Assembly: GCA_018907035.1 (NCBI GenBank)
Contig: JACCIC010000037.1
Coordinates: 2,902,501 to 2,966,500 of the forward strand
DNA: 64,000 bases
Direction: 5' to 3'
From: Sycobia sp. Sy_11
Taxonomy: Eukaryota; Arthropoda; Insecta; Hymenoptera; Epichrysomallidae
Shown: one piece after another, positions 24,307 through 35,203 of the stretch
Layout of the letters: the number at the start of each line of letters is the position of its first letter
Numbering within the stretch: position 1 is the first letter of the stretch
Position numbers and translations under genes: made by a program
Notes under the pieces: generated by a model
Databases searched by the model: none
Told to the model about the DNA's origin: nothing
What the model saw: only the letters and a program-made list of their open reading frames with translations

Positions 24307-25300
24307 TGTATAAATATTTTGAACTAATTGTGATCTTTTATATAATTTCTTAAATAATTAATGTAAAATTGTAACAGGTTTTGTCACAATAATCTGATGT
24401 ATCAATTGATAATATTTTATCAATTGATCAAGTAGCTTAAAAGAATTTTTATCCAACTAATGCAGATTTCGTAAAATTCAATGTATGTTACAGGTTTATT
24501 ATTTATTTCATACAAAATCAGTTTTTGTATATAGAACAGTTAAACATATGGTTCCAGCAAACTATAATAATTCTTAATTTCTATGAAAATTATTAATCTC
24601 ATATGTGAAAGATGGCAAAAGTTTAATTATCTATATTATTCCCAAAATTTAGCAACAACTTTTTCGTGTAAAAATGTGTTTGTAACTGTCAGAATAGTTT
24701 CTAGTTAAGTATCATAGAATATAACCATGGAACTGATACATTTTATTACAGTTTTAGTTTTTCATTCGCTCTTTGTTTTCAATGAACTTGTCTTTTTTAT
24801 AGTGAATTTGTGACATATATCACTTAAAATTTTTTTTGAACTAATGTATCAAAACGTGATTGCTCATATATAACATATAATTGATTAATACAAAAACCCG
24901 TTTATATTTGTTGTTACGTTTATTTTCGTGAGTATTCATTAACAGAAGCTACTCAGAAGCTGACGAACGATTCACATTTTTCAAGATCCGATAAACTGAC
25001 TTTAAAAAAATCTTATAACTGTAAATGTTTATTATCATTTTCTTTCCTCAGTATAAAATAGGTATCTGCTCTAGTACTTAATTGAAGTAGTTTAAGAAGT
25101 TGTCGCAATTTCGAGTGTAATAATTGAAAACCAAATTCACTCCGATTTAAATGTTATTTATAAGTGTGTTCATTTAAACTTTGTAAAATAGTTAAAATTA
25201 TTACATTTTGAAATACAATTCTGCTTAGTTCTCTTGCTTTGCGTTTCGCGCTACTTTTCCATGATAATCAATTCTTTCTTATATCATAGCATTATATATC
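24306..25300. other. AT-rich non-coding stretch
   Basis: Nothing recognisable. Confidence 0.45.
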
Positions 25301-25306
25301 ATATAT

Positions 25307-25358
<52 letters not shown>
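25307..25358. repeat. Microsatellite (AT)n
   Basis: AT run lying about 180 nt beyond the stop codon of the GPCR last exon, in its presumed 3' flank. Confidence 0.95.
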
Positions 25359-25359
<1 letters not shown>

Positions 25360-25401
25360 TTATATATTATATTATATCATAGCATAGAAAAGAAACATTT
25401 T

Positions 25402-25407
25402 TTTAAT
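25402..25407 (-). terminator. Possible poly(A) signal (ATTAAA)
   Basis: On the minus strand an ATTAAA variant lies about 130 nt after the TGA of the GPCR exon. The hexamer is common in AT-rich DNA, so this is weak. Confidence 0.25.
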
Positions 25408-25537
25408 AAAAATGTGAATCTTCGACAAGCCTTTCCCATTATCGCACATACCAATTTAGAATCCACGCAAAACTTACAGCGGATGCAGGAGCCGCGCCGC
25501 GCGACCGGCGCTCCCGCGCTCCCCACCGAGATCAGCC

Positions 25538-25940
25538 TCAGGCCGAGTACAATTTGTTTCTGCAGGGACTGAAGCCCGCGGCGGCCGCGCCGATCGCGGA
25601 TCTGGCGGGCGAGCCGCGCGAGTCCACCGAGCTGGCGACGATCACGGCCGTCGTGCTGCAGCCGTCGTAGTTCCCGGTGTTGATGCTGCTGACGCTGCTC
25701 CCGGAGCGCGCGGAGCCGCGCCGCGGCGTGCCGACCCCCGCGGTGGACGCGGAGCAGCGGCGGCCGTCGATGACTTCGCCGCGGCACTGCTGATGCTGGT
25801 GATGATGATGGCGATGATGATGATGATGAAGCATCATCGGCTGGCGGTCGGCCGCTGCAGGCTGAGAGTCGTCCCGGCGCACTCGCCCGAGGCGGCGATC
25901 AGAAAAGCGGAAGTAGCCGCGCAGACGCTCCTTGGTCAGC
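25538..25940 (-). CDS. Last exon of a GPCR-like gene: helix 8 start and cytoplasmic tail
   Basis: An acceptor TTTTCCAACAG precedes 25940. The exon's first base completes an Arg codon with the AG that ends exon 60793-60927, then 133 codons run to TGA at 25538-25540. It opens LTKERLRGYFRFSDRR, an amphipathic basic stretch suited to helix 8 after transmembrane helix 7. The tail holds a run of His with Arg and Gln (encoded by a GAT/ATG-type microsatellite on the plus strand, 25793-25835), then Ser/Gly-rich sequence (RSGSSVSSINTGNYDG) and ends FSPCRNKLYSA. The exon is strikingly GC-rich in an AT-rich setting. A second long frame on this strand (25377-25787) is Arg-rich and has no exon partner. Receptor subtype unknown. 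Confidence 0.6.
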
Positions 25941-26184
25941 CTGTTGGAAAATCATTAAGCTTCGGTGAACATAAGTCTTTGACGTAATAGCGAATAATTA
26001 TATTCGAAGTTGATACTGATTTCCGAGGTATGTGGAAACAAGGGAAAGTGTTGATGTTTACAATAATTATTATTGTATAATTAATAATGTATAAAAATAT
26101 AAGATTGCAACCCGTGATAAGTTCTGTAAAAGCGATGGGGAACATGGACTTGTCTTATAAACGATTAAGCCGAATTATGAGACT

Positions 26185-26186
<2 letters not shown>

Positions 26187-26239
<53 letters not shown>
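26187..26239. repeat. Microsatellite (TA)n
   Basis: About 26 TA units. Confidence 0.97.
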
Positions 26240-26242
<3 letters not shown>

Positions 26243-28555
26243 GAAAGATAAAATTAAAAATGGAAATAAATTTTAATAAGCTATAAGATATAACAATTTT
26301 GTACGTTTCGCCTTAAATGGCTTTCTGAGCTCGTTGGTAAGATGACAGGTGGTATAATCTTACTTATAAGAAGTGCTCGTGATACTTCGGTGATTGATTT
26401 GGTCCAGATTCAGAGAGATAACTTTAATTGCATTCAAAACGAGAAAAAAAAAGTTGTAGAATCTGACTCTCTCCAGTTTCCGTAAGATCTAATACTTATT
26501 TACTTGCGAAGTAGTATTTTTTTTTCTTTCTAAATTGTATATGCCATAAAGCGAGAAATCTCCTTATTCATGATATTCTCTAATTTTGGTATTGGATTTA
26601 AAGAAAGAAAGATGTTTGAAGCCAAAAAGTTCCAATGAAAATATGCATGTAAATGTGAAATTTCTTAGGTTATACTGACTATGCAAATTCACTTACATTT
26701 TCACAATTGAACGTAACTTCGATCGATGACAATTTAGAAACTTTACCTTTACGGACATGGGTTTATAGGAACTTTATTATTTAAATGTTATCCTTGATTT
26801 AATACTACTAAAAAGTAAGGATTTCCTTTTAAAACATTTACATAACAAATAATATATCCAATTTAATTAAGGGTTAAATAAATTTTATGAAAAAGCATAT
26901 CATATATTTGGAATAAAACAACGTTACGTTTAATTAAATTAAAATCAATAAAATTTTAAAGATCTCATTTTAACTGTACAAGTAGTTACCCTCTTTTGGC
27001 CAAATTCATTACGCAAATATAATGGGTTCGTTCTCCTTATTACACATTTGGTGATAGAAAGTTGATGAATGGAAGAAAGCAGTAAGTAGTCTAAGGTGAC
27101 ATTTAAAAAATAGCGATTTTTCAGTTGATAGGAAATTTTTTCCATTTCTAATTTTATCTTTCTATAAAACATTTTTTCTCACTTACTTCTTATAAAACAT
27201 AAGTTTTGAAATTTAACTCAATCGCCTATTAAACAAGTCGATATAATTCATTGATTTTTAACACGTATCAAACGTTTGAATGTTATTATTCTTATTTAAA
27301 TTCATCTTCACCAAGTAAATGTAGCGTAATTTAATTTATCATTAATGAAGTATTATAAGCATACTGAAAGCGTCTATTAGCTCTTAATAATTATTAAATT
27401 GTGAAATTCTAAAATAAGCTGAGAATTAGAAGGTGTTCTAGGTTTAATATATAATACAAAACAGATATAAAATGGTTTCAAGCGGGATAAAAAGCAAGAT
27501 TTACTTAATGGATTCTAATTAAATAGCATTAAAACTCATTGGTAACGAATGCAATATTTATTTCTGGAAAAAAACTTGTTATTCTTGTGATACAATAGTA
27601 AAATACCTGGTTTAATAATTTTGATAGACTTAGATATTCATTTTTTTTGTTTTGTTACAAAACATAAAATTATTATTTATATTGCTCATTTAGTTATTTC
27701 AGTCAATATAATGATAATTTGACGAGGAATAATGGCTGGTTTTTGATACGTAAATATTTACAGCACTAGTACCATAATTAAAAAATTTATATATTTTCAC
27801 AATCAATTAGTTTATTGCAATATGTAAAATATATAAAAATGTTGTGCTTTATATGATTATGCCCGTGATTGAATGATTAAAGCTGTGCATAATGATAAAA
27901 TAATTGAAGAAGCTGTGAAACATATAGGATAAGAAGGTTCAAATCTATTTTTGCAAATTATTAAATCGATAAAAGGATTAGTATCAGCGTTCAGTACTTT
28001 AGTAGCCATATGTATCTTTTCTTCTACAGTTAATGCTACAAGATTAAGAAAAACTTACAAGATAAATTACGTACATTCTAGTAAGATGAGCGCAGTCATT
28101 GTCCAGTAAAAGCAATAACAGCAATACCAGACGTTATTTAATTTTTCTATACTAATTGCGATCCTCCGTTAGAACAGACAGTAATCTAAAATTATTCTGT
28201 TCCTGTTTCTTGTTTCAGGTATTCCTAACAAATTTTTCAAAAATAGAAAGTTTTTTCTTTTGCAATGTACGTTATTTTTTATCATCTTAGCATACAGTAT
28301 TATTGTATATAAGGTATTACTAATTAATAAATATAAATAAAAAAATTCATTAATTTTATTAAATTTTACTAATTTATTCAATTAATACTCGTTTTACAAT
28401 TGTTGAACAAGGTCAGCAATATTTTATTAATTCTCTGTCAAAGTTTTCTTTCAGCTATGCTGGCATCAGGTGTGAAAAAATATCTCTTATTATTATTTTA
28501 CATTTCCGATTTTACATTTAATATATTCAGATCATTATCATCGTTCTAGACGCGA
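26240..28555. other. AT-rich non-coding stretch
   Basis: No coding frame and no element recognised. Confidence 0.45.
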
Positions 28556-28860
28556 TATAGTTCTTGACTTTACGTCTCAACGCCGCGCCAATGATGCGCT
28601 TATTATAAACGAGACTTTGTACATAATCGATTTTTCTGATTTTAGGCGATCATGGAAATCCATTCGCCGACGAGGACTCGAGTGGAAATGATCATAGAGT
28701 CACTTCGGTTCGTGAGTCCTAATTGTAAGCGATTATGGAGAGAGCGCGCTTCCTACAATTCCCTACAAATCAGGATTGCCGGTAGATCTGATACGGTTGT
28801 CAATCGCACGTGCGTAAGCTTGACGGTATGATCATCATTAATCATTGATGTCTGGGTTGT
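28556..28860. other. Higher-complexity block, possible conserved regulatory DNA
   Basis: Balanced composition with many CG dinucleotides (for example CGCCGCGCCAATGATGCG, GAGAGAGCGCGCTTCC, CGCACGTGCGTAAGC) stands out from AT-rich flanks. Stops occur in all frames and there are no repeat ends, so it is neither an exon nor a known transposon. An intronic enhancer is one possibility. Confidence 0.3.
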
Positions 28861-29277
28861 CGGGATTATTATATGCGAAATATTTTTTCAAATAGTCAAG
28901 TAAACGCACAAATTTAATTTTATGTTTAATACAAATATATATATGAATTAAACAAAACTATTTTGTGTGTACTCGCATATATTTTTTTATTCTGACAATA
29001 GTGTCTTGTTTATTATGAACTTATTCTAAATTATGTCAGTATTGAATATGCTAATCGAAGCTTAACCCCTTACTTTTTTATTATAAGACACTTGTTGCGT
29101 GAGTAGACCTAAATTTTTCATCACAAAGTAAAAAATATGATCAATAGACAATTTAGTCAAAAACTTATATTATTATAATTTAAAAATCTCTACTATGGAC
29201 ATTAATATATTATTTTTTCATATTCAATTCCATTAATTTAATGTAATTTTTATATGTCTGAAAGGATGACATCCCCT

Positions 29278-29425
29278 TTAACCTTTAGACTGCCGGCATG
29301 GCTCATATATGAGCCACCTGTGACCTTGACAGTTACTCTAGTAATATGAGGTGTTTTTATGTATAAATTTTGTACATCAAAAATATCAATTTATAAGGCA
29401 AAAATGCCGGCAGCCTAAAGATTAA
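29278..29425. mobile_element. piggyBac-type MITE with TTAA target duplication
   Basis: TTAA at 29278-29281 and 29422-29425 flank 140 nt. The terminal inverted repeats are CCTTTAGACTGCCGGCAT on the left and, reverse-complemented, TCTTTAGGCTGCCGGCAT on the right. TTAA duplication is diagnostic of piggyBac-type insertion. Just inside the left end lies a perfect 16-bp palindrome GGCTCATATATGAGCC (29300-29315). There is no coding capacity, so it is non-autonomous. Confidence 0.85.
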
Positions 29426-29439
29426 TGGCTCTTAAATAA

Positions 29440-30290
29440 TAATCTAGGCATCACTTATTTATATTTATACGCGAAATCGTAATTTCTTCAGAGGATCTCT
29501 TAATATATTGTTTTGAAAAAAATGTAACTCTTGAACAATTTAGTGAAATCATAGTAAAAAAGGCTTATAATGGACAGATCAGATTTGTACCAAACAAAAA
29601 TGAAGATTTGATATACGTACCAGCAAAAGAACTTATTCCGCAAGCTTCAATTACAGATTTTAAAAAACTTGTAAATATTTAAAGAAGATATTAATATTGT
29701 TTGGTTATTTAAGTACAATATGCTGAAAAAGATGATATTGTTATTTATCTTAATTGATGATAATGGTTTTGCTCCTGTTAGTTTTATCAACGATTCAAAT
29801 CCTTTTTCCTCGATCATTTGATATATCTTATATTATTCTATAAACGGTGCTCCTTTTCATTACTCGTAAAGATAATTATCGTATTTTCGTTCAGCGCTCA
29901 GCGACTGTTGTTAATCTTTATCAACACTCTGAAAATGGTATTATTTTTCGACAAGAGATTGCCGGCTATTATTTGCGTTCGCCATCTCTTTGCGACCGTA
30001 AACTTTGTTCGAGTGGCGTTGCGAATGCTATTTACTTTCTTCGGATGCTCGGCGACCGTACTGTTCTAGAAGTGAACTTCAAATGGAATTTTTCTTGCAT
30101 CGATCTGCACTGATTGATTTTAATTAGTCACGCTGGAAGGTTATTCCGGAAACACTGTGTAAAAAAGACGCATCACAACCAATTTGCAATATTTTCAGAT
30201 ATTTTTTAATAAATATTAATTTATCAGACTATATAAAAGCTCTTGAACGTTTGTTTTTATGCGAGAATTGTAAACAGCGGTTTATATTTA
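29440..30290 (+). pseudogene. Unidentified coding traces
   Basis: An 80-codon open stretch ends TAA near 29680 and reads SEDLLIYCFEKNVTLEQF, VKKAYNGQIRFVPNKNEDLIY and PAKELIPQASITDFKKL. After breaks come LIDDNGFAPVSFINDSNPF (29750), then RQEIAGYYLRSPSLCDRKLC, GVANAIYFLRMLGDRTVLEV and FKWNFSC (29935-30110). In another frame VIPETLCKKDASQPICNIF and DYIKALERLFLCENCKQRF (30140-30280) follow. Codon-like, non-repetitive residue use over 850 nt suggests a decayed gene or transposon, but I do not recognise the family. Confidence 0.35.
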
Positions 30291-30369
30291 AATGATAATA
30301 AAACATTTTTGATTACCAGATTGACTGGTTAAATCGCAAAGCGTATTTTTTACATCAAAAATTAATTAG

Positions 30370-30567
30370 AGGCCTACGATGGCTCGATCGCCAGAGCGAA
30401 GGACTAGTAACTTGGTGATCCGAGTTAAAATCCCGGTCTCGGCAGATTGACACTTATTGAGTACCACTGTAATAATTTACGTGTACTTTGTTTACAAACA
30501 CATCGTAGACCTCCGTCGCTGATTAGCACCGATATTTGGAAGCAGAAATAGAGCGACGTTAAATAAC
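30370..30567 (+). mobile_element. SINE-like repeat, copy 2 (better preserved)
   Basis: The head GCCTACGATGGCTCGATCGCC and CGAGTTAAAATCCCGG are spaced like the A and B boxes of a tRNA promoter. The body ends GCTGATTAGCACCGATATTTGG, then GAGCGACGTTAAATAAC and an A-rich tail. The tail matches 20036-20092 closely. A tRNA-derived head plus a conserved tail and A-rich end fit a SINE. Confidence 0.75.
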
Positions 30568-31109
30568 ATAAAAAAAAATTAATTAATTTCAAAGATTAAA
30601 TATTGTAAACAGAGTGTTAAAGAATAATAAATATATGGCAAAGAAAGCTTAATTAATATAAATACAAACAAGTTAGTAAGGAATGTAATTATTATTGTAT
30701 AATATAATTATCATTATATTTCTAAACTATAAAAATATACATTATTCATTAAACCTGCTTTATATTGAACTGTTGAAATTTCCGGGGTCAGAATAAATGA
30801 TACTTCATTGATGTATATTGAAATATCTTATAATTTAACTTAGGAATACATTGAGCATTATAATAATTTTATCCTCATATTACTCGCCAAGAAACTAACT
30901 GAATTCGGGGATGTCACTTTTTCTTGAATACCCGTGTAAAAATTTCTTCTCGAATCTAGCTAGTATCAGGTGAGTTTTCCTTATCAAGTGTTCGGACCCA
31001 GAAGGGAAATCTAGTCTGATCTTAGTTCAGATTTGTTCTACTTTTAATAGTATTTTTAATAGGGAACGACTTTAGATTTTGGTAGGTATACCAAGCTAGA
31101 AACTAGACA

Positions 31110-31424
31110 AAATCTAGTCAGAAAATTTAGAAATTAAGCCAATAATAAATTATTCTAAGTTTGTTTCCTCGATTATAAGTGAATAATTTTTTGACTCTTT
31201 AATATTTATTTATTTAAAATAAAAAAATATATTTACGTATTTAGGTGACGCATACCATGTAATTAAATAGCATTCATAAATTATTTTCTATATGACTATT
31301 ACGTATTACGATTTACAATAACAATTAATAATTATTAATATATTTTTTATACACTAATTATTGTAAATTTCAATGTTAAACACCTCTGCTGAACATATAA
31401 TATTTTATTCGATGAAAAAAATTT
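31110..31424. other. AT-rich non-coding stretch
   Basis: Nothing recognised. Confidence 0.4.
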
Positions 31425-31426
31425 CG

Positions 31427-31497
31427 ACCACCACTGAGTATCGAAACCCACGACCCTACGATTCGCAAGCTAACGCATTATTCACTATGCTAAAACG
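31427..31497 (-). mobile_element. tRNA-like SINE head or tRNA pseudogene
   Basis: On the minus strand TAGCATAGTGA (A-box-like, 31482-31492) precedes GCTTGCGAATCGTAGGGTCGT and GGGTTTCGATACTC (B-box-like, about 31437-31450). Spacing and wording resemble the tRNA-derived head of insect SINEs. Mismatched arms rule out a working tRNA gene. Confidence 0.55.
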
Positions 31498-31644
31498 CAA
31501 TATGCGATTACTATACTATAGTTTGCATATGACCGTAAAGCACTTAAGATAATATAATCATTTTATAAACACAAGATAAAACATACATAGGAAATCAATT
31601 TTTTTAATTCTTTCCTATGTTGGAAAGATCTGCGGGTGTTTATA

Positions 31645-31648
<4 letters not shown>

Positions 31649-31680
<32 letters not shown>

Positions 31681-31697
31681 GCGCGCGCACAAATACA

Positions 31698-31788
<91 letters not shown>
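31649..31788. repeat. Compound microsatellite (AT)n-(CG)n-(CA)n, 5' flank of the R1-clade LINE
   Basis: An AT run, a short CGCGCG and then about 45 CA units end directly at the start of LINE-derived sequence at 31789. The far flank of the LINE (44465 onward) is also CA followed by TA. Confidence 0.95.
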
Positions 31789-31789
<1 letters not shown>

Positions 31790-33308
31790 AGTGTGGAGTT
31801 TTGTTGCTTTCTCCCATCTGGCGCCTCCCCAGGTTGCGGATAGGGGATGGCTCGCTACAATTTGTAGAGGGCACTGAGGAAATCAAATACTCAGGGCGGA
31901 CAGAAAAAGCTAATAGGGAGGGCCTCCCGAACTTAAGGCCAATTATGATTAATGTTTGGTATAAACAAGGATATACCCCGGGGAGTAACTCCGGCAAAAC
32001 CGGCCAATCTCCTCACCGATTCCGATAGAGTGCAAGCCTCTATGGTTGGTGGTAGCCCCTCGAATTCTGGGGAGGGCAAATCAAACATCATCATAGACAG
32101 TACATTGGGTACTAAAGGAGATGTCATGATGGATCAAGAAATGAAGGATCGAGAAATCTCCATCACGCGCAGAAACAATCATCTGGAGTGACTTGGTGAG
32201 AAGATCAGCCAATTGTTGGATTTTGTTAAAGATAGGCATAACGTGTACATGACCATTAAGGATCTTGCTCGTTCTATTAGTGCCTCATACAAATGCATCA
32301 GTATGGCAGAGAATGATCTGTTGCAGTATCACCGTCCTAGTACTCATATAGTGGTGACTCAGACTACGCCGAGTTTTCGCTTTGATACCAAACGAAGAGC
32401 AGCAGAAGGGATGGATTCCACTCCTAAAACAATAGGTGGCAAAAGAACAAAAGAACCATCATTGGGCTTAAGGAGACCACTAGAGTCGATTGGAGTACCT
32501 ACAGGGAAGTCTGAAGCCAAGGAAAATCAATGGCAGACCATCAAGCGCAAGAAGCCCAAAGATAAAGATAAAGAAGTATCTAGTACACGCAGGCTTAATG
32601 GACGAAATAGGCCTAATTCCATTTTGATTAAGGCCAATGAAGGAGTTACATACGCGGAGGTACTGCGTTAAATAAAGAATGACCCGGAGTTATCTCATGT
32701 GAAGAATGAGGTTAACAGGATACGCAGAAATGCAAGCGGTGCCCTTGTACTTCAATTGGAACGGACAGCCAAAGATGCACATGAGTTGGCTCGCATTGTT
32801 GAAAATAAGGTTGGCCATAGCGCATCCACTTCGGTCCTGACTAATCTTATTACTTTGGAGATTAAAGATATAGATGAGGTCACTACAAAGGATGAAGTAA
32901 ATACACCTCGAGCTAAAGGAGACTAACCTACTAATCGTTCGTTCCTTGCGGCAAGCTCATGGGGGTACTCAGACGGCGGTGGTGTCTGTACCATATAGCC
33001 ACGCAGCTGAGTTACTACGTGCAGGGCATGTTCGAATCGGATGGGTCAGCTGCAGAGTTCGAAAAAAAACAGAAATAAAGCGCTCCTTCAGGTGTTGGCA
33101 GATTGGCCATTGAGCGGCCGTGTGCTCGGGCCCTGACAGAACTAAACTTTGCAGGTACTACGGTGGAAAAGACCATCTATCCAAGCTGTGTGTAAACGAG
33201 CCCTGTTGTTTACTCTATAAATGTGAAGGAAAAAAGGAGATTAACCATCCAGCATACAGCGATAAGTGCCCGATTACCGTGGAGTTTTTAAACAGACATA
33301 AAACATGA
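31789..33308 (+). pseudogene. R1-clade LINE ORF1 (gag-like, zinc-knuckle protein), broken
   Basis: Coding sequence is traceable from about 31952 to 33308, with stops near 32190, 32669, 32924 and 33112 and at least one frame change. The N-terminal part is hydrophilic and basic (TIKRKKPKDKDKEVSS). The middle reads ILIKANEGVTYAEVLR, VNRIRRNASGALVLQLE and VENKVGHSASTSVL, the usual RNA-binding region of R1/jockey gag. The end carries decayed CCHC knuckles: SFRCWQIGH..AVC (33085-33120), CRYYGGKDHLSKLC and CCLLYKCEG..HPAYSDKC (33150-33270), with Cys-to-Tyr changes. In an intact element it would package the LINE RNA. 31789-31950 would be 5' UTR. Confidence 0.8.
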
Positions 33309-35203
33309 GAATACTCCAACTGAATACCAACCATTGCGTAGCAGCTCATGACCTGCTGAAACAGACAATAAAGGAGCTAAGAATAGACATTGCTGTAATC
33401 TCCGAACCATATTGTCACAGGGTCAGACCACAGCGCTGGATAAGTGACACAAACAATAGAGCTGCCCTCTGGATTGGTCAAAATAGGCAGGTACTAAAGC
33501 AGTCGAGTCATTGGAGCGAATTGATATCCTGGGCTAAAATATAAGAAATATACGTCTTTAGTGTATATGCTCCTCCAAGCTTGACGGACAAGCAGCTTGA
33601 AATCCTTGTAGCTAAATTAGTTGATGAAGCCATGGACAAGAAACCATTATTAATCGCTGGCGATTTTAACGCGTGGACCACAGCCTGGGGAAGCGCTTCA
33701 ACAAATAACAGAGGTAGTATGCTGCTTGATGGCCTTAATTCTCTTCAACTCCACGTGGTTAATAAGGGATTTGAATCCACTTTCATTAGGAGTGATAAAC
33801 AATCAGTCATTGATGTAACATTCGCCAGTGATGACTTGATTCAGCGGATCCTTAATTGGAGAAGAAGCGACCTTTACACCCACAGTGATCACAGAGCGAC
33901 CTTGTACGAGATTGCAGAGAAGAAAGTAAAGAACAAGTGCAATGAGTGGATGCCCACACGGAAATGGAACATCAGATCGCTAGACTGTGAAGTGTTCGCC
34001 ACTATAATATCAGAAGAGCGTTTAGAATATGGTGCACCACGCCATCTGGCAAACGCACTCATGAAGCATATCTCTGAAGCATGCGATTCATCGATGACTA
34101 GGACTAAGAGCGGATTTAAACATCGTCAATCTATCTACTGGTGGACAAATGAAATTGCAGAATTATGCAAACAATGTCATCGCGCACATAGACTTGCCCA
34201 AAGAGCACGCACCCATCGTGATACGTTTAATAGTTTATTTAAAGAAGCACAAAGAGCGCTTGTCAAGGCCATTAAGGCAAGCAAGCGTCGATGCTGGCTT
34301 GAACTGTGTGCAGAGGCCAACAATGACTTATGGGGACGACCATACAAAACAGTCATTGCACGATTGAGTAGGGCACCAATACAACCCACTAGCACGGTAT
34401 TGATTGATAAGATTGTTTCTGCTCTCTTTCCCAATGACACCCATGGGACTGTACTACGCACGCAACACTCGGATGATATACCTCCTATAACAGAAATGGA
34501 GCTACATAATGCTTACGCTAAGACTAGACAATGCTGCCCCTGGCCCTGATGGTATCCCTAATGCGGCAGTTAAGTTGGCGATACAGAAGAATCCATCTAT
34601 ATTTCTAAAAGTATATAATGCTTGTCTTTTTGAGGGTATTTTTCCTGATTGCTGGAAAACTCAAAGGTTAGTCCTGTTACCTAAGGGCAATAAGTCACTT
34701 GATGATCCTTCATCATACAGGCCATTGTGTATGCTCGATACGGTAGTTAAATATTTGAAAAAATAATATGCAGCCGACTGAAGCATTTACTGAAGGATTG
34801 CACGGCTTATCCTCACGCCAATTTGGATTTCGGAAATCAAAATCATCATCGATGCCATTAAACTGGTAGTGTGTACCGCAAGAAATGCAATCAGTGGTAA
34901 GAGATGGAAAGGTGGCACTAAACAGTATTGTGCCATTGTCGCTCTAGATGTTAAGAATGCCTTTAATTCAGCGCGCTGGTCTTCTATTATGAATTCTCTT
35001 AAAGAGTTCGGAGTACCTGATTATTTACAGAATGTTGTGGCCAGCTACTTTGAGAATAGGATAATATTATACCGAACGGATGAAGGCATTGTATCGTATA
35101 AGGTTGCTGCGGGAGTCCCCCAGGGCTCAGTTATGGGACCTATATTGTGGAATATTATGTATGATGGCGTGTTGAGGATTCCACAACCGCCTGGTTCAAT
35201 AAC
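33305..35203 (+). pseudogene. R1-clade LINE ORF2, first part: endonuclease and RT up to motif B
   Basis: The ATG at 33305 overlaps the ORF1 stop. The endonuclease domain reads MRILQLNTNHCVAAHDLL, IAVISEPY, a stop at 33542, then YAPPSLT, LLIAGDFNAWTTAWGS (33650-33700), and TFASDDL/THSDHRATL (33815-33905) with the catalytic His. The RT starts at 34527 with NAAPGPDGIPNAAVK, LVLLPKGNKS and SSYRPLCMLD. After a stop and frameshift at 34764-34870 it resumes with VALDVKNAFNSARW (catalytic Asp) and AAGVPQGSVMGPILWN. It stops where the BEL/Pao element is inserted, between the codons for Ile-Thr of GSITV and the YADD motif. The APE-type endonuclease and CA-repeat flanks fit the Waldo group of the R1 clade. 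Confidence 0.85.
35199..35203. repeat. Left target-site duplication (ATAAC) of the BEL/Pao element
   Basis: The same five bases occur at 43167-43171 after the right LTR. Removing the element and one copy makes the LINE RT read continuously from GSIT into VGYADD. Confidence 0.95.

Noticed and set aside
25377..25787. 136-codon Arg-rich frame on the minus strand
   Set aside because: It overlaps the GPCR tail exon in another frame, runs past the exon's stop and has no splice-compatible partner; its Arg content follows from GC richness.
31427..31497. Functional tRNA gene
   Set aside because: A- and B-box-like words are present but the stems mismatch; a SINE head or tRNA pseudogene fits better.
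31617..32028. Open frames with long His-Thr or Cys-Val runs
   Set aside because: They are translations of the CA microsatellite extended into LINE sequence, not proteins.
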